Shown here: piece by piece, positions 8,088 through 17,408 of the stretch
Layout: each line of letters opens with the position of its first letter
Position numbering within the stretch: the first letter of the stretch is position 1
Source of the DNA: Deltaproteobacteria bacterium
Lineage (GTDB): Bacteria > Myxococcota_A > UBA796 > GCA-2862545
Assembly: GCA_006226595.1 (NCBI GenBank)
Contig: SBGP01000056.1
Coordinates: forward strand, 1 to 64,000
DNA: 64,000 bases
Reading direction: 5' to 3'
Notes under the pieces: model-generated
Seen by the model: only the letters and a program-made list of their open reading frames with translations
Told to the model about the DNA's origin: nothing
Databases searched by the model: none
Made by a program: the position numbers and the translations under genes

Positions 8088-8993
8088 GTGCCCGTAAGCG
8101 CTCTCCCCAAGCTCGCCGACCGTCTCGCCCTGTTCGCCCTCCGGCGGATGGGCTTTCGCCGTCGCTTCGTGGATACGAGCGTCGGCCCCATGCACGTCAT
8201 CGTCGGCAAGGGCGGTGGGCGCCTGCCGAAGATGCTGCTCCTGCATGGCTTCTCGAGCGCCGGCGTGCACTACCTGCCGCTGATCCGGCGCCTGCAGCCC
8301 GTCGTCGGCGGGCTGATCTGCCCGGACCTCGCGGGCCACGGCTTCTCGTCGACCCCTCAAGAGGGGCTGCACGCGGACAACCTCCGCGCCTCGCTGTTCG
8401 AGACGCTCGACGCCGTGATCGACGAGCCCGTGGTCGTGCTCGGCAACTCGATGGGCGGCCTCGCGGCCATCCACTACGCCAAGGAACGCCCCGAGAAGGT
8501 TCGAGGGCTCATCTTGCTGTCGCCGGGCGGCGCGATGATGGAGCACCACGAGATCGAAGAGCTCGGGCGCACCTTCGAGGTCTCGTCCCACGACGAGGCC
8601 CTCGAGTTCGTCGACCGCCTGCTCGCGAACAAGAGCCCCATCCGCTCACTCATCGCACTCGGCATCCGGGCGAGCTTCCACAAGCCCGCGCTGCAGCAGC
8701 TCATCCACTCGATCGAACAGGACGACCTGCTCACGCCCGAGGATCTCGCCGAGCTGCAGATGCCGGCCATCCTCATGTGGGGCAAGCACGACCGCATCCT
8801 GCCGCACTCGAGCTTCGCGTTCTTCCGCGAGCACCTGCCCGACCACATCAAGCTCGTCGAGCCCGACGGCTTCGGTCACTCCCCGTTCCTGGACGACCCC
8901 GACCGCCTGTTCCACATGGTGCTCGGCTTCCTCGCCGACATCGAGAGCCACACCGCGGGCGACTGGCGAGACTGGGAGCCGCTCACCGCCTGA
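8088..8993 (+). CDS. Alpha/beta hydrolase
   Basis: A 301-aa alpha/beta-hydrolase-fold enzyme. The oxyanion motif is LLHGFSSAG (about 51-59). The nucleophile elbow is GNSMGG with Ser121, and the acid and base are provided by WGKHDRIL and DGFGHSPF. The insertion between strand six and the acid residue (about 150-230) forms the usual helical cap. The GTG at 8088 opens M-P-V-S-A-L-P; no in-frame ATG fits better. Substrate cannot be told; epoxide hydrolase, haloalkane dehalogenase and C-C hydrolase subfamilies share this pattern, but the residue after the nucleophile is Met, which argues against a typical dehalogenase. Confidence 0.9.
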   Translation: MPVSALPKLADRLALFALRRMGFRRRFVDTSVGPMHVIVGKGGGRLPKMLLLHGFSSAGVHYLPLIRRLQPVVGGLICPDLAGHGFSSTPQEGLHADNLRASLFETLDAVIDEPVVVLGNSMGGLAAIHYAKERPEKVRGLILLSPGGAMMEHHEIEELGRTFEVSSHDEALEFVDRLLANKSPIRSLIALGIRASFHKPALQQLIHSIEQDDLLTPEDLAELQMPAILMWGKHDRILPHSSFAFFREHLPDHIKLVEPDGFGHSPFLDDPDRLFHMVLGFLADIESHTAGDWRDWEPLTA

Positions 8994-9015
8994 CCGGCGG
9001 CCCAGAAACGGGCAA

Positions 9016-9050
9016 AGCCCCCTGCCCCACGTGGAGAGGGACAGGAGGCT
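9016..9050. terminator. Bidirectional intrinsic terminator between hydrolase and amt
   Basis: A 14-15-bp stem with two wobble pairs (AGCCCCCTG... paired with ...CAGGAGGCT) is followed on the plus strand by TTTTT at 9059-9063. It sits in the gap between two convergent genes and can serve both. Confidence 0.7.
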
Positions 9051-9136
9051 GTGTACCCTTTTTCAGCGAGTCCGGTGCCAACCGGTCCGGGGAGAGTTTG
9101 AGTCGCGCCCCCGGCCCCGCGACATCGCGCCAAGCG

Positions 9137-10390
9137 CTACTTGGCGACGAGCTCCAGGGCGACCTCTCCGGTGGTGGAGGGACGGAACTCGTAGGCTCCC
9201 TGCCCGTGCTCGTGGTGATCGAGGCCCTGCTCCTCCTCCTCGGCCGTCACCCGAAGGCCGAGGGTCGCCTTGATGGCTCGGAAGAGCAGCGCCGAGGACG
9301 GCACACAGAAGGCGGCGGTGGCGAGTACACCGACCAGCTGCGCCCCGAAGGACTTGTCCGCCGCGAAGATGCCGACGGCGAGGGTTCCCCAGATGCCGCA
9401 TACGAGGTGCACGGGCACCGCGCTCACGACGTCGTCGACGCCGATGCGGTCCATGCCCTTGGTGGCGAGCAGCGCGAGCACGCCACTGATGGCGCCGATG
9501 AGCACCGCGTCCATCGGACCGACGACGTCGGCACCGGCGGTGACGCCGACGAGACCGGCGAGCGCACCGTTGAGCGCCATGGACAGGTCCGGCTTCTTGT
9601 CGACGATCCAGGAGGTGATGGCGCCGGCCATGACACCCGCCGCCGCGGCGAGCGAGGTGGTGACGACGACCAGGCTCACGGCCGCGGGGTCCGCGGAGAG
9701 CACGGAGCCGCCGTTGAAGCCGTACCAGCCGAACCACAGCAGGAGCACGCCGATGGCGGCGAGCGGCAAGCTGTGGGGGTTGGCCTCACCGCGCTGCTTG
9801 GCGAGGCGCGGCCCGAGGATGATCACGCCGACGAGCGCGGCCCAGCCACCGACCGAGTGCACCAGGGTCGACCCGGCGAAGTCGTGGAAGCCGTACTCCT
9901 TGAGCCAGCCGCCGCCCCAGTGCCACATGCCGACGATGGGGTAGACGGTGGCGACGTAGATCGACGCGAAGGTCAGGAAGGACTCGAGCTTGATCCGCTC
10001 GGCCACCGCGCCGGACACGATGGTGGCGGCGGTGGCGGCGAACATCGCCTGGAAGATGAAGTCGGTCCAGTAGGTGTAGTGGCCCTCGGCGTAGCCGATG
10101 CCGAGGCCCGCGGCGTCCGTGGAGATGCCGAAGCCCGCGAAGCCGAAGAAGCCGCCGGCGTACTCCGCTCCCGGGTACATGAGGTTGAACCCGACCGCGG
10201 CGTAGGTCAGCAGGCCGATCGACAGAACCGTGAGGTTCTTGAACAGCACGTTCACGGTGTTCTTGGACTGGGCGAGCCCGCTCTCGAGCACGGCGAAACC
10301 GAGATGCATCACGAACACCAGGAAGGCGGCGACAAGCATCCAGATGTTGTTCACCCAGAACAGGACCTCGGCAGACGAGGGATCGGACAT
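9137..10390 (-). CDS. amt: Ammonium transporter Amt/AmtB
   Basis: A 417-aa polytopic inner-membrane ammonium channel with eleven expected helices. The twin pore histidines are kept: His178 in FAGSTLVHSVGG and His328 in VPVHLVCGIWG. Other family marks are A-V-L-E-S-G in helix I and W-F-G-W-Y-G-F-N-G-G. There is no long signal peptide. The C-terminal cytosolic tail carries a run of Glu and a H-H-E-H stretch; the GlnK-docking part looks conventional but a glnK gene is not adjacent. ATG with GGAGG upstream. A sigma54 promoter lies 29-43 bp upstream, and the divergent neighbour encodes a sigma54 activator, so expression is presumably nitrogen-controlled. Confidence 0.97.
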   Translation of the reverse strand: MSDPSSAEVLFWVNNIWMLVAAFLVFVMHLGFAVLESGLAQSKNTVNVLFKNLTVLSIGLLTYAAVGFNLMYPGAEYAGGFFGFAGFGISTDAAGLGIGYAEGHYTYWTDFIFQAMFAATAATIVSGAVAERIKLESFLTFASIYVATVYPIVGMWHWGGGWLKEYGFHDFAGSTLVHSVGGWAALVGVIILGPRLAKQRGEANPHSLPLAAIGVLLLWFGWYGFNGGSVLSADPAAVSLVVVTTSLAAAAGVMAGAITSWIVDKKPDLSMALNGALAGLVGVTAGADVVGPMDAVLIGAISGVLALLATKGMDRIGVDDVVSAVPVHLVCGIWGTLAVGIFAADKSFGAQLVGVLATAAFCVPSSALLFRAIKATLGLRVTAEEEEQGLDHHEHGQGAYEFRPSTTGEVALELVAK

Positions 10391-10418
10391 AGGTACCTCC
10401 ACGTGGCCGGGCACCAAC

Positions 10419-10433
10419 GCAAGAGGCGTGCCA
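10419..10433 (-). promoter_or_regulatory. Sigma54 (RpoN) promoter of amt
   Basis: Read on the minus strand this is TGGCAC-GCCTC-TTGC, which matches the -24/-12 consensus TGGCACG-N4-TTGC at every position except the base after TGGCAC being counted in the spacer. The -12 element ends 29 bp from the amt ATG, leaving a short leader. The placement fits dependence on the divergent activator. Confidence 0.82.
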
Positions 10434-10555
10434 GCCCCCTGCTCCATCGCGAGACACCCGACGGAAGCCCGCGTGGCAGCGTGGCTTTCTCTGCGTGAGG
10501 ACCGGCGACGAGGACCACTCGTCACGCGAGCGACACTGAACAGCGCCTCATTTCC

Positions 10556-10598
10556 GACATTTTTGTAGCCGCATGCCCCTGGGACGACATTTATGTTG
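10556..10598. promoter_or_regulatory. Tandem ACA-N4-TGT dyads, putative enhancer sites for amt
   Basis: Two related sites, GACATTTTTGTAG (10556-10568) and GACATTTATGTTG (10586-10598), have centres 30 bp apart, i.e. on the same helical face. They lie about 125-165 bp upstream of the amt sigma54 promoter, a normal distance for an activator enhancer. The motif is not the NifA site TGT-N10-ACA. Confidence 0.58.
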
Positions 10599-10688
10599 GA
10601 AATGCACATCGCAGGACCGAAAAGCCCGACCACGGGCTACTTTTCATCCATCGTGAAGCGACCTCACCGGATTTCATCACTCTACGAC

Positions 10689-10702
10689 CTACATTTATGT
10701 AG
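10689..10702. promoter_or_regulatory. Third ACA-N4-TGT dyad, 9 bp before the activator gene
   Basis: CTACATTTATGTAG is a perfect dyad (6-bp arms, 2-bp spacer) and the best copy of the motif seen in the tandem pair. It ends nine bases before the activator's ATG, overlapping the ribosome-binding region. Binding there would fit autorepression of the activator gene. Confidence 0.58.
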
Positions 10703-10711
10703 GATGCACCC

Positions 10712-12187
<1,476 letters not shown>

Positions 12188-12237
12188 GACACGCCCCGAC
12201 CGAGGCCATGCGATAGCCTCGGGCCGCAGGAGCACGC

Positions 12238-14337
12238 GTGCAGAACCGCTGGGTCCACCCGCCGACCCTCCACATGCCGGGCAGTGGCCACCCACGACGC
12301 GTGGGATGGCTCGAGCTGTTCTACGACCTGATCTACGTCGCCACCATCCTGCAGCTCGGCACCACGCTGTCGGAGCGCGTGACCTTCGACGGCTTCCTCG
12401 CGTTCGCCGGGCTGTTCACCCCGCTGTGGTTGTCGTGGCGCAGCTTCACGCTGTACAGCAACCGCTTCGTCGTCGACGACCTGCGTCACCGAGCCATGGT
12501 GTTCACGCAGATGGCGGGCATCGGCATGATGGCGGTCACCGTGCCGCAGGTGCTCGAGGGCGAGCCGTCGGGCTTCGTCGCCGCGTATGGCCTCGTGCTC
12601 GTCATCCACTCGCTGTTCTACGTGCGCGTGTGGCGGACCGTGGACGAGGCCCGGGAGCTCGGGCAGCTCTACGCCTCGGTCCACGGCGTGCGGGCCGCGC
12701 TGTGGTGGGCTTCGCTGCTCGTACCCACCCCGTGGAACTACGCGATGTGGGTGCTCGCCGTCACCATCGGCATCGGCGCGACCTTCTCGCGCCAGGCCCG
12801 AGAGCTCGGCGGCCGCTTTCCCAACGACTTTATCCACCTCTCCGAGCGCTACGGCCTGCTGACGCTGATCGTGCTCGGCGAGTCGTTCATGAAGGTGCTC
12901 ACCGCCCTGTACGAGCAGGGGGTGGACTCCCAGAACGGACTGATGGCCGGCCTCGGACTGCTCGTCACCTGCGGCCTGTGGTGGCTGTACTTCGACGACA
13001 TCGCAGGCAGCCGGCTCAAGCGCACGCGACTCGCGTCCGTGGTGTGGACCTGGGCGCACCTGCCGCTGACCATCGGCATCACCGCCGTCGGTGTGTCGAT
13101 CAAGAAGGTCACCTTCTTCGAGCCCATGGAGCCGGCGAAGGCCGCGTACGGCTGGTTGTTCGCGGGCAGCGTGGCGCTGGTGTTCCTCACCGTCGGCGCG
13201 CTCGACAGCGTGACCGAGCGGCGGACCGGCGAGACCAGCGACCAGCAGCGCTCGCGGATGCGGCTGTTCTCGGCCCTGCTCGCCGGCCTGCTCGCCGCCG
13301 TCGCCCCGCAGATGAGCGCGCTCGTGTTCGTGTCGCTGATCGCCTTCCTGATGCTGGTGCAGGTGTTCTTCGACCTGTGGATGGCGCCTCTCGCCGACCC
13401 CGAGGCGGTGCACCACGAGGACCCGACCTTCTTCGCGGGTGCCCCCGCGTCCGCCGCCGCGCCCGAGCCCACCGCCAACCGCAAGCGGATGGCGATCAGC
13501 CTCGACCAGGCGGTGCGCAAGGGCGTGCCGAACGACCTGCGCAGCGACCTGTTCTACCTGTTCCTCGATCGGAGCTGGGGCGCGCTATTCACGGCGATGG
13601 TGGCCGCCTTCGTGCTCTCGAACGCGGTGTTCGCCGCCCTGTTCCTGCTCGAGCCCGAGGGCGTCACCGGCCTCGAGCGCGCGCAGTTCGTCGAGGCCTT
13701 CGCGTTCTCGGTCCAGACGATGACGACCATCGGCTACGGCGGGTTGTCCCCGGTGAGCACCTACGCGCACGTGCTCGTGTGGGTCGAGGCCTTCGCCGGC
13801 CTCGTCGGCACCGCCCTGTTCACGGGCCTCGCGCTCGCCAAGGCCGCACGCCCGAACATGAAGGCGCTGTTCAGCCGGGTGGCGGTGATTCGCCAGCTCG
13901 ACGGCAAGCGCACGCTGTGCTTCCGCGTGGGCAATGCTCGCGGAAACGAGATCGTCGAGGCCTCGATGAACGTCGCCGCGCTTGTCGACGTCGTCACCGA
14001 GGAGGGCGCCACCTTCCGTCGGCTGGTCGATCTGCCGCTGGTCCGTCGCTTCTCGCCCATGTTCGCCCTCACGTGGAGCGTGTTCCACGTCATCGACGAG
14101 GACAGTCCGCTCGCGCCGCTCACCGACGGCGAGATTCACGAGAGCCTCGCCGGCATCATCTGCACCATGACCGGCCACGACGGCACCTACGGCCAGACCG
14201 TGCACGCTCGCCACGTGTACCAGAGCGACGACATCCTCGATCAGCACGTGTTCGTCGACGTGATCAGCAGGCTGCCCGACGGTCGGCTCCAGGTCGACTT
14301 CACGCGCTTCCACGACGTCCGGCCGGAGACGGCGTGA
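12238..14337 (+). CDS. LtrA-KirBac fusion: low-temperature-requirement A domain plus inward-rectifier K+ channel
   Basis: One uninterrupted 699-aa frame with two membrane modules. Residues 20-390 match the LtrA family (PF06772): the W-L-E-L-F-Y-D-L motif at 24-31, LSERYGLLTLIVLGES at 201-216 and about ten hydrophobic helices. After a charged Ala/Pro linker (390-430), residues 435-540 form a two-helix pore with selectivity filter TTIGYGG (496-502). Residues 540-695 follow the KirBac cytoplasmic immunoglobulin-like domain (L-F-S-R-V-A-V-I, then F-R-V-G-N-A-R-G-N). The GTG start has AGGAG six bases upstream. The downstream gene overlaps by four bases. A K+ channel gated by, or coupled to, the LtrA part is inference; LtrA function is itself unclear. 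Confidence 0.85.
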   Translation: MQNRWVHPPTLHMPGSGHPRRVGWLELFYDLIYVATILQLGTTLSERVTFDGFLAFAGLFTPLWLSWRSFTLYSNRFVVDDLRHRAMVFTQMAGIGMMAVTVPQVLEGEPSGFVAAYGLVLVIHSLFYVRVWRTVDEARELGQLYASVHGVRAALWWASLLVPTPWNYAMWVLAVTIGIGATFSRQARELGGRFPNDFIHLSERYGLLTLIVLGESFMKVLTALYEQGVDSQNGLMAGLGLLVTCGLWWLYFDDIAGSRLKRTRLASVVWTWAHLPLTIGITAVGVSIKKVTFFEPMEPAKAAYGWLFAGSVALVFLTVGALDSVTERRTGETSDQQRSRMRLFSALLAGLLAAVAPQMSALVFVSLIAFLMLVQVFFDLWMAPLADPEAVHHEDPTFFAGAPASAAAPEPTANRKRMAISLDQAVRKGVPNDLRSDLFYLFLDRSWGALFTAMVAAFVLSNAVFAALFLLEPEGVTGLERAQFVEAFAFSVQTMTTIGYGGLSPVSTYAHVLVWVEAFAGLVGTALFTGLALAKAARPNMKALFSRVAVIRQLDGKRTLCFRVGNARGNEIVEASMNVAALVDVVTEEGATFRRLVDLPLVRRFSPMFALTWSVFHVIDEDSPLAPLTDGEIHESLAGIICTMTGHDGTYGQTVHARHVYQSDDILDQHVFVDVISRLPDGRLQVDFTRFHDVRPETA

Positions 14338-14750
14338 GCCTGGACGACGCCTTCGCCGCCCCCGAAGAGGTGGCCGAGGCTCCACTGCCGGTGGGCGTGC
14401 GCGTCGCCCAGGTCACCTTGCTCTTCGTGGGGCTGACCTACCTGACCTTCGCCATCGGACTCACGCCGATGATGGTGGCGATGCCGTTCTTCGACCCGGA
14501 GCTGAGTCGCGAACCCGACGAGCTCAAGTGGGCGTTTGGTGGCTTCATGGGCCTGTTCACCTTCGTGTGCACCGGGACCTACGCCCTGCTGCCCCTGCTT
14601 GGCGTGTTCGGGCTCCAGCGGCGCGCGATGTGGGGCTGGCTGATCGGCGTCATCCTCGGCGCCATGCTCACCCCCTCGGCGTGCGCCCCGTTCGGACTCG
14701 CCATCCTCTGGGGACTCTTCGTCGAGGACACCCGCAAGATCTACCTGTAG
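14334..14750 (+). CDS. Small integral membrane protein coupled to the LtrA-KirBac gene
   Basis: I do not recognise this 138-aa protein. Its GTG overlaps the stop of the channel gene (GTGA), so it is translationally coupled. After an acidic N-terminus (about 25 residues) there are three to four hydrophobic segments (roughly 28-52, 68-92 and 98-130) and a short basic C-terminus. The tight coupling suggests an accessory subunit or a membrane protein needed at the same stoichiometry as the channel (inference). It ends 19 nt before the convergent MORN gene. Confidence 0.7.
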   Translation: MSLDDAFAAPEEVAEAPLPVGVRVAQVTLLFVGLTYLTFAIGLTPMMVAMPFFDPELSREPDELKWAFGGFMGLFTFVCTGTYALLPLLGVFGLQRRAMWGWLIGVILGAMLTPSACAPFGLAILWGLFVEDTRKIYL

Positions 14751-14769
14751 GCATCCGCGAGACGGGCGC

Positions 14770-16599
14770 CTACTGGGCTTCGCAGGCGGCCTTGTCCCAG
14801 AACAGCCGCACGGGCCCCGCTTCTCCGGCTGCGACGCGGCGCTCGCCGAGCAGCCAGGTCACGCGGTCGGCCTCGGCGTCGCAGGTACGCGGACCACAGT
14901 CGAGGCCACACTCGCCGACCCGCCGAGGGGCGCGGGGCTTCTTGAACGTCGGCTCGGTGCCGGGGTCGTGGACCATCAGTCGAGCGCCCTCACACGCCTG
15001 GAAGCCACCGTCCCCACACTCGAGGTAGTCGGTGTCTTCGACGCAGGAAGCGACCTTCTCGGCGAGCCCCACCGTCCACGTCACGCCCTGCTCGTCGGCA
15101 AAGCCGATGCCGAGGTCGCGGGACACGGTACCGAGGCTGCTGTCGAGGGTGAGCCCGACGCCCGGACGCGCGGAGGCCTCGATGCAGCCGGCCTCTCCGC
15201 CGAACAGCTCCGCGGAGACCCAGCCGTTGCCGCCGTGCTCGGCGAGCGCCTTCACCGCCCCCGCCTCGGGGGTGAACCACGCCACGTCCTCGAGGTAGGA
15301 CGCCGGGTCCGGCGTCGAGACGCACGAGGTCTTCAGGCAGATGCCACTGTCGCAGTCCGAGTCGGCGAAGCACTGCCCGTCCGGCGGCGGAGTGCGGCGG
15401 ACGGACTCCTGCTCGGTGACCCACTGTCCGTCGCGGCGCGCGTGAATTACGGACTGGAGCCCGTCGAGCGGTCGGCGCTCCTCGACGAGGCGGCCGCCCT
15501 CGTAGCGGCGAACCCACAGGTTCGCGCCCATGCCGGCGACTCGATCCGCCTCGAGGTTCAGCTGGCCATCGGTCGACCAGCCTCGCTCGCTCTGCACACC
15601 GCCGTCCATGCGGTGCTGAATGCGGCCGGCCGGGGTGCCGTCCTCGTGCCAGCGCTCGGTGATGCCGACGGCGAGCCCCTCGAAGAAGGTCGCGCGCTCA
15701 CGCAGGCTGCCGTCGGGCCAGAACTCGCGCGCCTCGCCCTGTCGACGGCCGTTCAACGCCTCGCCAATCGACACGAGGCGCCACGGCTCGGGCTGGAAGC
15801 TGGCGACGAGCGCGTGGCTGCCCTCGTCATCCGACCACATGCAGGACTGGGTGATCAGTCCGCCGGACATGGTCTCGATCGTCGCCTCGCGTGGGCACGC
15901 AGCGAGCTCGGGCACCCGCCGGGCGATGCCTTCGTCGTCGACGACGGTGTGCGCCTCCCACGGGCCGGTCATGACGCGGATGCCGAGGTCGTAGGTCACG
16001 TTACGCGCGATCGGGTGACGGGCGGCGTGGCGCTCTTCCCACAGGCCGTCGCGCAGGCCCTTGTCGACGGGGCCGTAGTAGTCCACCGAGGTCGGCTTCG
16101 CCGAGCGCATCGCCTTGGGGACCTTGAGCACCGCGGGCTTCTTGAGTGCCGGAGCGCCGGTGACGACCGTGCTCCCCTCGCCCGCGGCCTGGGTGTAGTC
16201 GGTGGTCACGGTCGGCGCGACGTCGCCGTGTGCCAGCACCACACCCACCGACGACTCGCCCTGGGACAGCGCCACGACGCGGCTGACCGCGATGGGATGG
16301 CTCGCGCCGCGCACGCAGAGCATGCCGCTCTCGCAGGGCTCGGGCAGCTTGACGCCAGTGGCGGTCGCCACGAGGGGCTCGGGCGCACCGTCGAGCGACG
16401 GGCCGTCGAAGGCCACACGCGCCGCGCAGGTCGGCTCCTGGAGCGTGAGCGTCTCGTCGAGCGTGCACGCACCCTTCTTGCACGACAGCGTGGCCTCGTG
16501 GGAGGTGACCACGCAGCCCTCGATACGCGCGAGCTGTACGGTGGCGAGCCCAGCCGCGGGGTCCGCAGCCAGCGCGCTCGCGATCAGCCAGGTAATCAA
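14770..16599 (-). CDS. Exported MORN-repeat-like protein
   Basis: A 609-aa protein starting at a TTG, chosen because GGAGGAGG lies at ideal distance. A short hydrophobic leader ends in A-L-A-A, suggesting export. The middle (about 215-345) contains repeats of the MORN_2/YwqK type: G-R-R-Q-G-E-A-R-E-F-W-P-D-G-S-L-R-E, then W-H-E-D-G-T-P. The C-terminal part carries several Cys pairs (C-F-A-D-S-D-C-D-S-G-I-C, C-G-L-D-C-G), as in secreted proteins with disulfides. It overlaps the upstream sulfotransferase by four bases and ends a three-gene run. MORN repeats mark many myxobacterial envelope proteins; the function is unknown. Confidence 0.7.
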   Translation of the reverse strand: MITWLIASALAADPAAGLATVQLARIEGCVVTSHEATLSCKKGACTLDETLTLQEPTCAARVAFDGPSLDGAPEPLVATATGVKLPEPCESGMLCVRGASHPIAVSRVVALSQGESSVGVVLAHGDVAPTVTTDYTQAAGEGSTVVTGAPALKKPAVLKVPKAMRSAKPTSVDYYGPVDKGLRDGLWEERHAARHPIARNVTYDLGIRVMTGPWEAHTVVDDEGIARRVPELAACPREATIETMSGGLITQSCMWSDDEGSHALVASFQPEPWRLVSIGEALNGRRQGEAREFWPDGSLRERATFFEGLAVGITERWHEDGTPAGRIQHRMDGGVQSERGWSTDGQLNLEADRVAGMGANLWVRRYEGGRLVEERRPLDGLQSVIHARRDGQWVTEQESVRRTPPPDGQCFADSDCDSGICLKTSCVSTPDPASYLEDVAWFTPEAGAVKALAEHGGNGWVSAELFGGEAGCIEASARPGVGLTLDSSLGTVSRDLGIGFADEQGVTWTVGLAEKVASCVEDTDYLECGDGGFQACEGARLMVHDPGTEPTFKKPRAPRRVGECGLDCGPRTCDAEADRVTWLLGERRVAAGEAGPVRLFWDKAACEAQ

Positions 16600-17408
16600 G
16601 ACGCCTCCTCCGCCGTCCCCCTAACCGACGCCGCGGACGGCGCAGGGTCAGGAACGGGCGAATAGCCCAGCTGGGCCATGAGCGAGCCGCAAATCGCGGC
16701 AATCGATTCCTCGGGTACCTCGACGCGCGCGCCCGGAGGTGCGGGGTTCGCGCGCCCGGAGGCGTAGAGCGGGGCCGGGTCGTCGCACGGCGGAAGCTCG
16801 AGGAAGTCGAGCAGCTTCGCGAGCGTCGCGTCCCGCTGACCGACGTCCTCGGCAAACAGGTCCTCGTAGCGCAGGTGCAGGTAGCGCTCGGCGTTGGGAG
16901 CCAGCGCCAGGATCTGCTCGTTGCCGTAGCGCCAGCGCCAAAGCGCCTTGTGCACCTGGTCGGTGCCGAGCCAGCCCTCCGGTCGCGGCGTCGGATACGG
17001 GTTCGCCAGCGGCAGGAAGTCGATGACCGGCCGGAACCGACTCGATGCCTTGAACGTGCGGATGCTCTGCGTCCACGACCGCGGGTGCCGGGTCAGGTGC
17101 ACGAGCCGCAGCGGCTCGACCTCGGCGAGCAGATCGGTCACCGGCACGAGCATCGGGTTGACCTCGAGGTAGTGCGCCCCCGAGGGCACCTCGGCCAGTC
17201 GGCGCTCCAGCTCCAGGCGCCACTTCGCGCGAAGCAGGCGCGAGCCCCGGCCCACGAGGTTGCGGAGGTTTCCGGCGACCAGCGTGCTCCGCGAGCCCGG
17301 CGGCTCGTGGACCGCATGCAGCTGCGGATACAGCGCCGGCAGGCGCTCGGTGAGGAACACCGTGCCGGTGCGCCCCGAAGAGATCGCGAAGGTCCGGAGA
17401 TCAGCCAT
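16596..17408 (-). CDS. Sulfotransferase-like protein
   Basis: A 270-aa cytoplasmic protein with P-loop-like sulfotransferase motifs. The 5'-phosphosulfate loop is S-S-G-R-T-G-T-V-F-L at 10-19. The 3'-phosphate segment is L-T-R-H-P-R-S-W-T-Q-S in the middle, preceded by the strand L-R-L-V-H. The C-terminal half has R-Y-E-D-L-F-A-E-D, matching the family's LxYEDL. It therefore probably transfers sulfate from PAPS to a glycan or lipid. Its start overlaps the end of the upstream glycosyltransferase gene by eight bases and its end overlaps the MORN gene, so the three form one operon. A glycan acceptor made by the neighbour is a reasonable guess. Confidence 0.8.
   Translation of the reverse strand: MADLRTFAISSGRTGTVFLTERLPALYPQLHAVHEPPGSRSTLVAGNLRNLVGRGSRLLRAKWRLELERRLAEVPSGAHYLEVNPMLVPVTDLLAEVEPLRLVHLTRHPRSWTQSIRTFKASSRFRPVIDFLPLANPYPTPRPEGWLGTDQVHKALWRWRYGNEQILALAPNAERYLHLRYEDLFAEDVGQRDATLAKLLDFLELPPCDDPAPLYASGRANPAPPGARVEVPEESIAAICGSLMAQLGYSPVPDPAPSAASVRGTAEEAS

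Larger units (their letters stand above)
10391..10711. other. Divergent amt/activator control region
   Basis: This 321-nt gap has no coding potential that I trust. It holds the sigma54 promoter of amt, three ACA-N4-TGT dyads and a small perfect hairpin (AGCCCG-ACCA-CGGGCT, 10623-10638) flanked by A and T runs. The activator-proximal half is AT-richer than the flanking genes. No clear sigma70 promoter for the activator could be picked out. Confidence 0.6.

Noticed and set aside
8777-10498. Long plus-strand open frame (573 codons) opposite amt
   Set aside because: It is antisense to a clearly conserved ammonium transporter. Its Asp/Arg/Gly/Val-rich composition is what GC-rich codon bias produces on the opposite strand.
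10556-10702. NifA upstream activator sites (TGT-N10-ACA)
   Set aside because: The repeated dyads have the opposite order, ACA-N4-TGT, and no TGT-N10-ACA with good symmetry was found, so they are reported as a different motif.
12238-14337. Two separate genes merged by a frameshift or sequencing error
   Set aside because: The frame is continuous through the Ala/Pro linker. No internal stop or convincing ribosome site plus start was seen before the Kir part.
12306-14750. 814-codon frame overlapping the LtrA-KirBac gene
   Set aside because: Only the last 138 codons, starting at the GTG coupled to the channel stop, look like protein; the upstream part is an Arg-rich shadow frame.
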